NCBI GenBank assembly: GCA_021851465.1
Contig: JAJZDL010000141.1
Coordinates: 1 to 7,488, forward strand
Direction of reading: 5' to 3'
Source of the DNA: Acidobacteriota bacterium
GTDB lineage: Bacteria; Acidobacteriota; Terriglobia; Terriglobales; Acidobacteriaceae
DNA: 7,488 nucleotides
The stretch's first letter is position 1, and every line of letters begins with the position of its first letter. The translations under genes and the position numbers were made by a program. The notes under the pieces were generated by a model. That model saw only the letters and a list, made by a program, of their open reading frames with translations. It was not told where the DNA came from and did not search any database. Shown here piece after piece: positions 1 through 5,910 of this stretch.

Positions 1-436
1 ATGGGGCGCGAAGATGTGGCCCGCGGAGCGGTTTGGGCGGGTTGCGGCGGAGTTGGGCGGGGCGGGTGTGCGGAGTGTGGTGAACACTTCGCGCGGGGGA
101 TCGGTGGAGGCGGAGCGCGTGGTGGAGGCGAGCGGGGGATTTGCGCGTGCGGCGGCCTGTACGGTGGGGCAGTTGATCGCGCTGACGCGGCGGGCGGCGG
201 TGGTGGTTGCGAGCGATACGGGGCCGTTGCACCTGGCGGCGGCGCTGGAGCGGCCTGTTGTGGGGATCTATGGGCCGACCGACCCGGCGCGCAATGGGCC
301 GTATGGGACGCGCTCGCGGGTGCTGCGCGATGCGGGGAGCGCAACCAGTTATAAGCGGGGGGCAGAGGTGGAGGTGGGGATGTTGCGGATCGGGGTGGGT
401 GAGGTTGTGTCGGCGGCGCTGGAGATGCTGGGCTGA
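1..436 (+). CDS. Glycosyltransferase family 9 (LPS heptosyltransferase type), C-terminal part
   Basis: The open frame runs in from before the window and is read from base 2, so only the last 144 residues are visible and the start is missing. Family 9 glycosyltransferases (WaaC/WaaF/WaaQ type) move heptose or another sugar from an ADP-sugar onto the lipopolysaccharide core at the inner face of the cytoplasmic membrane. The fragment begins with GAKMWPAERF, matching the stretch at the start of the C-terminal Rossmann-like domain of this family. It then shows VVASDTGPLHLAAAL (visible residues about 68-82), the family's donor-site signature with the conserved Asp-Thr-Gly and His. GIYGPTDPARNGPYG (about 88-102) is also typical. 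The fragment ends at a normal C-terminus. The following membrane methyltransferase and secreted DUF3108 genes suit an envelope cluster. The exact sugar and acceptor cannot be read from this fragment. Family confidence is high, specific function low. Confidence 0.9.
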   Translation, partial: WGAKMWPAERFGRVAAELGGAGVRSVVNTSRGGSVEAERVVEASGGFARAAACTVGQLIALTRRAAVVVASDTGPLHLAAALERPVVGIYGPTDPARNGPYGTRSRVLRDAGSATSYKRGAEVEVGMLRIGVGEVVSAALEMLG

Positions 437-507
437 GGCTCCGCGGTGGAGAAGAGCCAAGCATTTTTACCGATGGGGCAGAGTGGCGTGAAGCGAACAA
501 GATGCGT

Positions 508-535
508 GGATCCTTCGCTGCGTTCAGAATGACAA
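508..535 (+). repeat. Single SERSE-type dispersed repeat
   Basis: The segment from GGATCC through TTCGCTGCGTTCAGAATGAC matches the repeat units between moaC and recG. Bases 517-533 differ at one of 17 positions from 5863-5879. Read in reverse it encodes the CHSERSEGS string often seen in spurious small ORFs. It sits in the 121-bp gap after the glycosyltransferase and ends 22 bp before the start of the membrane methyltransferase gene. Matching sequence may continue leftwards (about 470-507), but this window has no second copy of that part to define the boundary. Function is unknown. Confidence 0.6.
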
Positions 536-557
536 TCTTTCTCTATAGTGAGTAACA

Positions 558-1181
558 GTGAAAAAGTCGAAGCGAGGGGCGAGCGTGGGCGGACGGACGG
601 GATGGCAGAGGGTCGCGCGACGGATCCGGGTGCCGCTGGGGTTTGCGTTTGCGGCGGTGTATCTATGGCTGGCGCGCCCGAGCTGGGGGACGATGGCGGG
701 GAGCCTGCTGCTGGTGCTGCCGGGGCTTTGGCTGCGCGGGTATGCGTCCGGCTATGTGAAGAAGGACGCGGAGCTGGCGGTGGCGGGGCCGTACGCGCAC
801 ACGCGGAACCCGCTCTATCTGGGGTCGATGCTGATGGCGTACGGGTTTGCGGCGGCGGCGGGGCGGTGGGAGATTGCGGTGGCGCTGACGGGATTGTTTG
901 CGGCGATTTACATTCCGACGATCCAGAGCGAAGAGGCATATCTACGCGCGCACTTTGCGGGCTTCGAGGCGTATGCGCGGGCGGTGCCGCGGCTGCTGCC
1001 GCGATTGACGGGGTGGACGGTGGAGGGTGGGGAAGGGGGGGTGGCAAAGGGCGAGTTTTCGATGGAGCTTTATCTGCGCCATCGCGAGTACAATTCTGCT
1101 ATGGGCGCGGCTGCCATCTATGTGGCGCTGGCGGTTCGTCTGGTGCTGCCCGCGTTGCGGCAGGTTTCTGTCGTGCGTTGA
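558..1181 (+). CDS. Isoprenylcysteine carboxylmethyltransferase / phospholipid methyltransferase family membrane protein
   Basis: This is a 207-residue integral membrane protein of the ICMT/PEMT-like superfamily. These enzymes use S-adenosylmethionine to methylate a membrane-embedded acceptor; in bacteria the acceptor is usually unknown. The family signature GPYAHTRNPLYLG lies at residues 77-89, where the Arg-Asn-Pro core helps form the cofactor pocket. It is followed by the conserved EEAYLRAHFAGFEAYARAVP (about 125-144). Hydrophobic segments at about 26-39, 47-60, 88-100 and 104-121 are likely membrane helices, with a further one at 183-199. The last ~55 residues form an extension beyond the usual family core: a Gly-rich linker (152-165) and a final helix. 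The start is GTG at 558, because an in-frame stop lies just upstream at 549-551; its ribosome site is weak (GTGAG at 548-552). Lying after an LPS-type glycosyltransferase, it may modify a lipid or envelope component, which is inference. Confidence 0.82.
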   Translation: MKKSKRGASVGGRTGWQRVARRIRVPLGFAFAAVYLWLARPSWGTMAGSLLLVLPGLWLRGYASGYVKKDAELAVAGPYAHTRNPLYLGSMLMAYGFAAAAGRWEIAVALTGLFAAIYIPTIQSEEAYLRAHFAGFEAYARAVPRLLPRLTGWTVEGGEGGVAKGEFSMELYLRHREYNSAMGAAAIYVALAVRLVLPALRQVSVVR

Positions 1182-1253
1182 GGCGAGGAAGCCCGAAGTG
1201 CCAGTGAGAGCACGAACCATCTTTCCGATGCGAGTTGCGAACTATTGATCAGG

Positions 1254-2135
1254 GTGAACGGTCTGAATCGTTGCGTGGCAGTGTTGCGCGGCCCGCGCAG
1301 GAGGCGGGTTGCGGTTGCAGGGGCGTCTGTGCTGACGCTGCTGTTTGCGGCGCCGTGCAGGACGGGGGCTGCGCGGGCGCAGACGGCGCACCTGGAGCCG
1401 ATAGGAGAGGCGCAGGCGGTGCAGGCGCAGCATCCCATTCCCACGCTGCAACCGCCGATTGCAGGATATGAGTTCCCGCAGCGGGAGACGCTGACGTTTA
1501 CGGTGGACTGGCGTGTGTTTACGGCGGGGACGGCGGTGTTCCATCTGGAGCAAAAGGACGGCAAGCTGCACGTGACGGCGACGGCGGACACGGTTGGCGC
1601 TGTGAACATGCTGTTTCCAGTGGTGGACCGGTTCCAATCGACGATGGACACGAAGACGGGTTGTTCCGGTGGGTTCTGGAAGCAACTGCAGGAGGGGCGG
1701 CGGCGGGTATCGAGCGACCTGACGTTCGACTACCACGCGGGCCGGCAGACGGAGGTGCAGCGGAACCTGGCGAAGGGGACGCAGAAGACGCAAAGCTCGA
1801 ACATACCGGCGTGCGTAACGGACTCGTTGTCTGGGATCTTCTATGCGGCGTCGCAGGGGCTGGTTGTGGGGCAGGACTTTGGGCTTCCTCTTGCCGACTC
1901 GATGCGCACGGTGACGGTGACGATGAAGGTGGAGGCGAAGGAGGAGATCAAGACCCCGGCGGGGACGTTCCAGACGATCCGTGTGCAGCCGACGGCAGAG
2001 GAAGGGGTGGTGAAGAACCGGGGCAACATCTGGATCTGGTACACGGACGATGCGCGGCATATACCGGTGCAGATGCGGGCGCGGCTGTTCTGGGGGACGA
2101 TCACCTTTTACTTGCAGAGCATGGAGGCGCAGTGA
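1254..2135 (+). CDS. DUF3108 domain-containing secreted protein
   Basis: This is a protein of about 293 residues with an N-terminal signal peptide: a basic stretch (RGPRRRR), a hydrophobic core (VAVAGASVLTLLFAA) and a likely cleavage near AARA-Q at about residue 42. The mature part has the DUF3108 pattern: LTFTVDWRVFTAGTAVFHLE with the aromatic and 'G.A' positions, then alternating beta strands, a TPAGTFQTIRVQP segment and an IWIWYTDDARHIPVQM segment near the end. DUF3108 proteins are periplasmic or envelope beta-rich proteins of unknown biochemical role. The start is uncertain. TTG at 1245 would add three residues, and neither candidate has a good Shine-Dalgarno; GTG at 1254 is chosen because it is the stronger start codon. 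The frame is blocked upstream by the stop of the preceding gene at 1179-1181. The gene is 72 bp behind that gene and probably cotranscribed with it. Family assignment is from recalled pattern only. Confidence 0.78.
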   Translation: MNGLNRCVAVLRGPRRRRVAVAGASVLTLLFAAPCRTGAARAQTAHLEPIGEAQAVQAQHPIPTLQPPIAGYEFPQRETLTFTVDWRVFTAGTAVFHLEQKDGKLHVTATADTVGAVNMLFPVVDRFQSTMDTKTGCSGGFWKQLQEGRRRVSSDLTFDYHAGRQTEVQRNLAKGTQKTQSSNIPACVTDSLSGIFYAASQGLVVGQDFGLPLADSMRTVTVTMKVEAKEEIKTPAGTFQTIRVQPTAEEGVVKNRGNIWIWYTDDARHIPVQMRARLFWGTITFYLQSMEAQ

Positions 2136-2140
2136 GGCGG

Positions 2141-2149
2141 GGAGAGGAG
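2141..2149 (+). promoter_or_regulatory. Ribosome binding site of the DUF2007 gene
   Basis: GGAGAGGAG lies 7 bases before the ATG at 2157, just after the DUF3108 stop codon. It supports the ATG at 2157 over the internal ATGs at 2187 and 2199. Confidence 0.6.
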
Positions 2150-2156
2150 CGAAGCC

Positions 2157-2426
2157 ATGCTTCATAAGGGAACGATCGAGTTGATGCAGGCGGCGGGGAT
2201 GTCGACGGTGGGAAGTTTTGAAAGACCGATGGAGGCACAGATCGCCAAGGGGATGCTGGAGTCGACTGGGATGGAGTGCTTTCTGTCGGGGGAGAATACG
2301 AACAGCCTGATCCATGCGGCATTCCCGACGCAGCTACAAGTTCGAGTGGAGGATGAGGCGGCGGCGCGCGAGTTGCTGGCGCAGGGTACGGCGGGTTGGG
2401 CCGGCGATGAAGCACAGGAAGAGTGA
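2157..2426 (+). CDS. DUF2007 family small protein (putative signal-transducing protein)
   Basis: This is an 89-residue cytoplasmic protein without signal peptide or membrane segment. The pattern VGSFERPMEAQIAKGMLEST (about 18-37), then MECFLSGENTNSL, then LQVRVEDEAAARELLAQ (about 61-77) matches the DUF2007 fold. That is a small alpha/beta domain in which a residue run 'pieA.i.kg.Lea.GI.cfl' is followed by a strand and a final 'A.elL' helix. The family is annotated in databases as putative signal transducing, but no biochemical role is established. Length is typical for the family (about 70-100). It begins 21 bp after the DUF3108 stop with a good ribosome site, so the two genes are probably cotranscribed. 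The acidic C-terminal tail (GDEAQEE) is a minor variation. Confidence 0.75.
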   Translation: MLHKGTIELMQAAGMSTVGSFERPMEAQIAKGMLESTGMECFLSGENTNSLIHAAFPTQLQVRVEDEAAARELLAQGTAGWAGDEAQEE

Positions 2427-2486
2427 GTGAATGGGGTGCAGACGGGCCGGATCGGAGAGCAGAACGGCGAGAGGGGCAGATGGGAG

Positions 2487-2514
2487 TTGAACTGTGCGGA
2501 GGGTTGCATGTAAG
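2487..2514 (+). promoter_or_regulatory. Possible sigma-70-like promoter before the TPR gene
   Basis: TTGAAC (2487-2492) and TGTAAG (2509-2514) are separated by 16 bases. Each matches 4 of 6 consensus bases. They lie in the 132-bp gap before the secreted TPR protein, about 45 bases before its ATG. This gap holds no other convincing feature. In GC-rich DNA such a match can occur by chance. Confidence 0.25.
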
Positions 2515-2545
2515 TTGGGGAGTGCGAGTTGGATGAGCGAGAGTC

Positions 2546-2554
2546 GGGAGAGGG
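2546..2554 (+). promoter_or_regulatory. Ribosome binding site of the TPR gene
   Basis: The purine run GGGAGAGGG precedes the ATG at 2559. It fixes that ATG as the start rather than the upstream in-frame TTG at 2529, which would place charged residues ahead of a normal signal peptide. Confidence 0.6.
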
Positions 2555-2558
2555 AACG

Positions 2559-3782
2559 ATGAAGAGCAAAGTGAGAAGGATAGTTGGCGCGTCGGCTGCT
2601 TGTGTCCTGGGCATTGCGACTTTGGGCCTTGCGGGGCGGCTGATGGCGCAGGAACCGGCTGCGACTCCTGCACCGGCTGCGGCTGCGGACGCGAGCGTTC
2701 ATGGGCATGTGCAGGACGCCGCCGGCACCCCTCTGGCGGGCGGCGCGGTGCGGTTGAGCACAGACCGGAACCCGAACACTCTGAACCGGAAGTTCGACTA
2801 TACGTTCCCGATCGACGCCAACGGCGACTACCGAGGCACGGGGATCAAGCCGGGCAACTACCTTGGGATCGCGTTCAAGCAAGGGGTTCCGCTGGATTAC
2901 CAAGCCATGCCGCTGAGCGCGGGGGAAGACAAGACAGCCGACTTCGACATGACGCGCCAGGCGTACGTCGACAAGCTGAGCCCGGCGGAACGAGAGGCGC
3001 TGGAGGAGACGAAGAAGGCAAACGCGGCGGCGATGGCTGCGAACGCCGTGATCGGGAACCTGAACAAGATGCTGAAGCAGGCGCGCACGGACATACAGGC
3101 GGGCAACTATCCACCGGCGATCAAGGCGATGACGGACGCGACGACGGCCAAGCCGGACATTCCGTTGCTGTGGGACACGCTGGGCGACGCGCAACTGGAC
3201 GAAGCGATGGCGGCGGACAATGCGGCCAAGGCGAGCCATACGGCAGATTCGTCGCTGACCGACAAGTACACGGCTGCGATGACCTCCTACCAGAAGGCCC
3301 TGGAACTGAATGCGAAGGCGCCCAAACCGGACGACCAGACGACGGCCGTAGTGAACAACCAGCTTGGAGTGGCGCTGGGCAAGCTTGGCAAGACGCAGGA
3401 GGCAGCCGCAGCCTACGACGCGGCGGCCAAGGCGGACCCGAAGAATGCAGCGAAATACTACTACAACGAGGCGGTGACGCTGTACAACGCGGGCGTGGCG
3501 AAGGGCAAGATGGACGGAGTTGCGGAGGCGGCGGACAAGACGATTGCAGCCGACCCGACGAAGGCGGATGCCTATTATCTGAAGTCGCAGGCACTGGCTC
3601 CGGAGATCACGACAACTCCGGATGGGAAGTTTGTGGCACCTCCGGGCTTTGTGGAGGCGTGCAACAAGTATCTTGAACTGGCACCGAATGGCATTCATGC
3701 AGCGGACGTGAAGACGCTGCTGGCTGCCCTGGGGCAGCAGGCGGAGACATCCTACAAGGCGCCGCCAACCAAGAAGAAGTAG
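2559..3782 (+). CDS. Secreted TPR protein with N-terminal carboxypeptidase-regulatory-like domain
   Basis: This 407-residue exported protein begins with a signal peptide (MKSKVRR, hydrophobic core to about residue 28, likely cut after LMA at 30). An Ala/Pro-rich linker (31-45) follows. Residues about 46-132 resemble a carboxypeptidase D regulatory-like beta-sandwich: ASVHGHVQDAAGTPLAGGAV, a strand-rich middle with DANGDYRGTGIKPGNY, and a closing ADFDM. From about 165 to 345 the protein is helical with several degenerate TPR units. LNKMLKQARTDIQAGNYPPA and NNQLGVALGKLGKTQEAAAA are the clearest. Such proteins are common in Acidobacteria and probably serve as periplasmic or envelope scaffolds; no enzymatic residues are visible. 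The tail is basic (APPTKKK). It lies 132 bp after the DUF2007 gene, possibly with its own promoter, and is followed by a strong terminator. The domain calls are pattern-based; the exact function is unknown. Confidence 0.8.
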   Translation: MKSKVRRIVGASAACVLGIATLGLAGRLMAQEPAATPAPAAAADASVHGHVQDAAGTPLAGGAVRLSTDRNPNTLNRKFDYTFPIDANGDYRGTGIKPGNYLGIAFKQGVPLDYQAMPLSAGEDKTADFDMTRQAYVDKLSPAEREALEETKKANAAAMAANAVIGNLNKMLKQARTDIQAGNYPPAIKAMTDATTAKPDIPLLWDTLGDAQLDEAMAADNAAKASHTADSSLTDKYTAAMTSYQKALELNAKAPKPDDQTTAVVNNQLGVALGKLGKTQEAAAAYDAAAKADPKNAAKYYYNEAVTLYNAGVAKGKMDGVAEAADKTIAADPTKADAYYLKSQALAPEITTTPDGKFVAPPGFVEACNKYLELAPNGIHAADVKTLLAALGQQAETSYKAPPTKKK

Positions 3783-3804
3783 GCTGCTGCGGAAGAATGG
3801 AATG

Positions 3805-3839
3805 AGGCCCTGGGCGAGAAGAGCCTGGGGCCTTTTTCT
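3805..3839 (+). terminator. Rho-independent terminator after the TPR gene
   Basis: The left arm AGGCCCTGGGC (3805-3815) pairs over 11 bp with GCCTGGGGCCT (3823-3833), including two G-U wobbles. A 7-base loop (GAGAAGA) separates them, and five T follow from 3833 to 3837. It starts 23 bases after the TPR stop codon. It separates the left gene block from moeA, implying that moeA-moaC has its own promoter in the ~50 bp that follow, where I see no clear promoter match. Confidence 0.88.
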
Positions 3840-3874
3840 GTTGGCGGCAGAATGTGGTGGCGACGAAGGCGCAT

Positions 3875-3883
3875 GGGTGAGGG
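3875..3883 (+). promoter_or_regulatory. Ribosome binding site of moeA
   Basis: GGGTGAGGG lies 6 bases before the ATG at 3890. It favours that ATG over the in-frame TTG at 3884, which abuts the purine run. Confidence 0.55.
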
Positions 3884-3889
3884 TTGACG

Positions 3890-5188
3890 ATGAGCGAGAC
3901 TCGGGCGAAGGAGCAGGTGCTGGGATTTGTGGAGGCGCTGGAGGTGGTTCTGCGCCATGCGGCGGGAGTTGCCGTGCCTGGGGCGGAGCGTGTGTCGCTG
4001 CGGGCTGCGGCGGGGCGGGTGCTGGCTGAGGAGGTGACGGCGGACCGCGACCAACCTCCGTTCGACCGGGCGACGCGGGATGGGTTCGCGGTGCGGGCTG
4101 CGGAGTGGACGAGTGGGAGCCGGTTGCGCGTGGCAGGGCAAGTGCGCGCGGGCGAGGCGTGGGCGAGCGGAGAGATGCTGGATGGTGAAGCAGTCGAGAT
4201 TATGACGGGGGCCGCGGTGCCTGCCGGTGCAGACGCGGTGGCGATGATGGAGCACGCGGTGCAGGATGGGACGGAGGTTTGGGCTGCGGCGGGGCGGAGC
4301 TTGGCGGTTGGAGAGAACATTGTGCGGCGGGGCAGCGAGGCGCGGCGGGGCGAGGCCCTGCTGGCCTCGGGAACGAGGCTGGGCGCGGCGGAGATTGCGG
4401 TAGCGGCGGCGTGCGGGCGGGCGGATCTGAAGGTTTTTGGAAGGCCATGGGTGGCGATCATTGCGACTGGGGACGAGTTGGTGGAGGTGGAGGAGGCCCC
4501 GGCGGCGCAGCAGATTCGCAACTCGAATGGGTACGCACTGGCGGCGCTTGTCGATGCGGTGGGCGGCTCGGCTCGGCGGCTGGCGATTGCGCGGGACAGG
4601 CGGGAGGAGGTGCGGGCGCGGATTGCAGAGGGGCTTGGGAGTGGGCTGCTTCTGCTCTCGGGCGGGGTATCGGTGGGGAAGTACGACCTGGTGGAGGAGG
4701 TGCTGGAGGAGTTTGGCGCAGAGTTCTTCTTTGCCGGGGTGCGGATGCAGCCGGGCAAGCCGGTGGTGTTTGGCCGGCTTCCCAGCGGTGAGCTTGGTGG
4801 CGCTTCAGCCCACGTCTCAGAAGCGAGACGTGGGGCACCCAATTCGGGGAGATGGACATACTTCTTTGGGCTGCCTGGGAACCCGGTCTCGACGCAGGTG
4901 ACGTTTTGTTGTTTTGTGGAGCCGATGCTGCGGGCGATGTGTGGAGCGGGCGTGGCGGATCCGCGGTTTGTGCAGGCGACGCTGGCGGATGCGGTGGGCG
5001 GGAAGGCTGGGTTGACGCGGTTCTTGCCAGCGATGCTGCGGCACGATTTTGAGCGGCCGGAGGTACGGCTGGTGGGTTGGCAGGGATCGGGCGACCTGAC
5101 GGCGAATGCGCGGGCGAACTGCTATGCGGTGTTGCCGGAGGGGCGCGATTGCAAGTCTGGGGATGCGATAACGGTGCTGCTGCGGTAG
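3890..5188 (+). CDS. moeA: Molybdopterin molybdenumtransferase MoeA
   Basis: MoeA inserts molybdate into adenylylated molybdopterin, the last common step of molybdenum-cofactor synthesis in the cytoplasm. The 432-residue product shows the MoeA domains in order. PPFDRATRDGFAV (57-69) carries Asp64, equivalent to E. coli Asp59. VEIMTGAAVPAGADAV (102-117) is the second signature. The MoCF-type domain has ATGDEL (192-197, Glu196 aligning with E. coli Glu188), IRNSNGYAL (209-217) and LSGGVSVGKYD (256-266, Asp266 aligning with Asp259). PGKPVVFG (288-295) and FGLPGNPVS (326-334) follow, and the C-terminal barrel domain has WQGSGDLTANARANCYAVLP (397-416). Compared with E. coli, about 23 extra residues (roughly 298-324) separate PGKPVVFGRL from FGLPGNPVS. 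This stretch contains a perfect inverted repeat, suggesting in-frame insertion of a dispersed repeat near the active site. All key residues are kept, so the enzyme is probably active. moaC follows after 9 bp. Confidence 0.96.
   Translation: MSETRAKEQVLGFVEALEVVLRHAAGVAVPGAERVSLRAAAGRVLAEEVTADRDQPPFDRATRDGFAVRAAEWTSGSRLRVAGQVRAGEAWASGEMLDGEAVEIMTGAAVPAGADAVAMMEHAVQDGTEVWAAAGRSLAVGENIVRRGSEARRGEALLASGTRLGAAEIAVAAACGRADLKVFGRPWVAIIATGDELVEVEEAPAAQQIRNSNGYALAALVDAVGGSARRLAIARDRREEVRARIAEGLGSGLLLLSGGVSVGKYDLVEEVLEEFGAEFFFAGVRMQPGKPVVFGRLPSGELGGASAHVSEARRGAPNSGRWTYFFGLPGNPVSTQVTFCCFVEPMLRAMCGAGVADPRFVQATLADAVGGKAGLTRFLPAMLRHDFERPEVRLVGWQGSGDLTANARANCYAVLPEGRDCKSGDAITVLLR
4809..4840 (+). repeat. Palindromic repeat inserted in moeA
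   Basis: CCCACGTCTC (4809-4818) and GAGACGTGGG (4825-4834) form a perfect 10-bp inverted repeat around the 6-base loop AGAAGC, followed by GCACCC. It lies inside moeA (residues about 307-315, AHVSEARRG), in a stretch without counterpart in E. coli MoeA. The string GGGTGCCCCACGTCTC on the other strand resembles dispersed palindromic repeats I recall from Acidobacteria genomes; this recollection was not checked. Being in frame and free of stops, it is translated as a surface-type loop. Confidence 0.75.
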
Positions 5189-5197
5189 GCTTTCAGG

Positions 5198-5665
5198 ATG
5201 AGTGAAGAGCTGAGCCACTACGATGAGGCGGGGCGGGCGCGCATGGTGGATGTGAGCGCGAAGGCGGCAACACGGCGCGAGGCGGTGGCGGAGGCTTTCG
5301 TCGAGTTGTCGGAGGCGGTGCTTCGCGCGCTGCCGGAGAACCCGAAGGGCGATCCGCTGGCGGTGGCGCGATTTGCGGGGATGCAGGCGGCGAAGCGGAC
5401 GAGCGAGCTGATTCCGATGTGCCATCCGCTGGCGCTGAGCTTTGTGGATGTGGAGGCGACGGTGGTTGCGGGCGGGGTGCGGATCGTGGCGACGGCGGCG
5501 ACCACGGCGGCGACGGGCGTGGAGATGGAGGCAATGGTGGCGGCATCCGTCGCGGCGTTGACGGTGTACGACATGACGAAGGCGCTGGACAAGGGGACAC
5601 GGATTCGCGAGGTGGCGTTGGTGAGCAAGAGCGGGGGAAAGAGTGGGAAGTGGCGGCGAGGGTGA
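5198..5665 (+). CDS. moaC: Cyclic pyranopterin monophosphate synthase MoaC
   Basis: MoaC converts the MoaA product (3',8-cyclo-7,8-dihydro-GTP) into cyclic pyranopterin monophosphate in the first stage of molybdenum-cofactor synthesis. The 155-residue length is normal. The start shows the typical MVDVSAKAATRREAVA (16-31). KRTSELIPMCHPL (66-78) contains the conserved His76. GVEMEAM (107-113) supplies the paired glutamates 109 and 111. LTVYDMTKALDKG (121-133) contains Asp125 and Lys128, aligning with the catalytic Asp128 and Lys131 of E. coli. The usual ending LVSKSGGKSG (141-150) is present. The ATG at 5198 gives the standard N-terminus, although its ribosome site is weak (AGG directly before the ATG), consistent with translation coupled to moeA 9 bp upstream. 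The other molybdenum-cofactor genes (moaA, moaD, moaE, mogA) are not in this window. Confidence 0.97.
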   Translation: MSEELSHYDEAGRARMVDVSAKAATRREAVAEAFVELSEAVLRALPENPKGDPLAVARFAGMQAAKRTSELIPMCHPLALSFVDVEATVVAGGVRIVATAATTAATGVEMEAMVAASVAALTVYDMTKALDKGTRIREVALVSKSGGKSGKWRRG

Positions 5666-5778
5666 GGGCATGGCCATGGGGAGATCGGGGCCTGAGTTGG
5701 CTCGAAGAGTGCAGGCAAAGGCGGGAGATTTGTGAGGAGAACGGTTCGGAGGGTTGTGGTTTGGCGGAGGTCGTCGGG

Positions 5779-5882
5779 GTCCTTCGACTCGCTGCGCTCG
5801 CTCAGGATGACAGCTTTAATAGATGCGCTGCGCTCGCTCGGGATGACAGCTTTAATACATACGCTGCGCTCAGAATGACGAT
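5779..5882 (+). repeat. Tandem SERSE-type repeat array, three units with 36-bp period
   Basis: The unit at 5791-5821 (beginning GCTGCGCTCGCTCAGGATGA) recurs at 5827-5857 with 30 of 31 bases identical. A shortened third unit starts at 5863 (GCTGCGCTCAGAATGAC) and lacks four bases. Unit starts are exactly 36 bp apart, with variable fillers between them. Read in reverse, the array encodes VILSERSESKDP-like strings, a familiar artefact of this repeat type. It occupies the convergent gap between moaC and recG. The rest of this gap (5666-5778 and 5883-5910) shows no gene and no clear terminator; CATGGCCATG at 5669-5678 is a short palindrome only. Confidence 0.8.
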
Positions 5883-5910
5883 TCATATTGTCACTATGGG
5901 AGCGGAGATT

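Noticed and set aside
437..468. GGCTC/GAGCC hairpin followed by five T after the glycosyltransferase stop
   Set aside because: The stem is only 5 bp with a 12-base loop, a competing CTCC/GGAG pairing exists, and the T run starts 5 bases after the stem, so it is too weak to call a terminator.
2427..2513. Small open frame of 28 codons starting with GTG directly after the DUF2007 stop
   Set aside because: It is too short, has no ribosome site of its own, no recognisable composition or motif, and overlaps the candidate promoter.
2334..3698. Long antisense open frame (454 codons) opposite the TPR gene
   Set aside because: Its translation is Arg/His/Val-rich low-complexity sequence with no domain. 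It mirrors the codon bias of the sense gene, which has a signal peptide, domains and a ribosome site.
4817..5677. Antisense open frame covering the end of moeA and moaC
   Set aside because: The product is Arg/His/Pro-rich without motifs, while the opposite strand encodes two well-conserved enzymes.
5779..5882. CRISPR array
   Set aside because: There are only three units with fillers of about 5 bases rather than real spacers, and the unit belongs to a dispersed repeat type; no cas gene is nearby.
5218..5886. Minus-strand open frame with repeated SERS strings near its start
   Set aside because: Its N-terminal part is the translated intergenic repeat and the remainder is antisense to moaC, a familiar false gene type.
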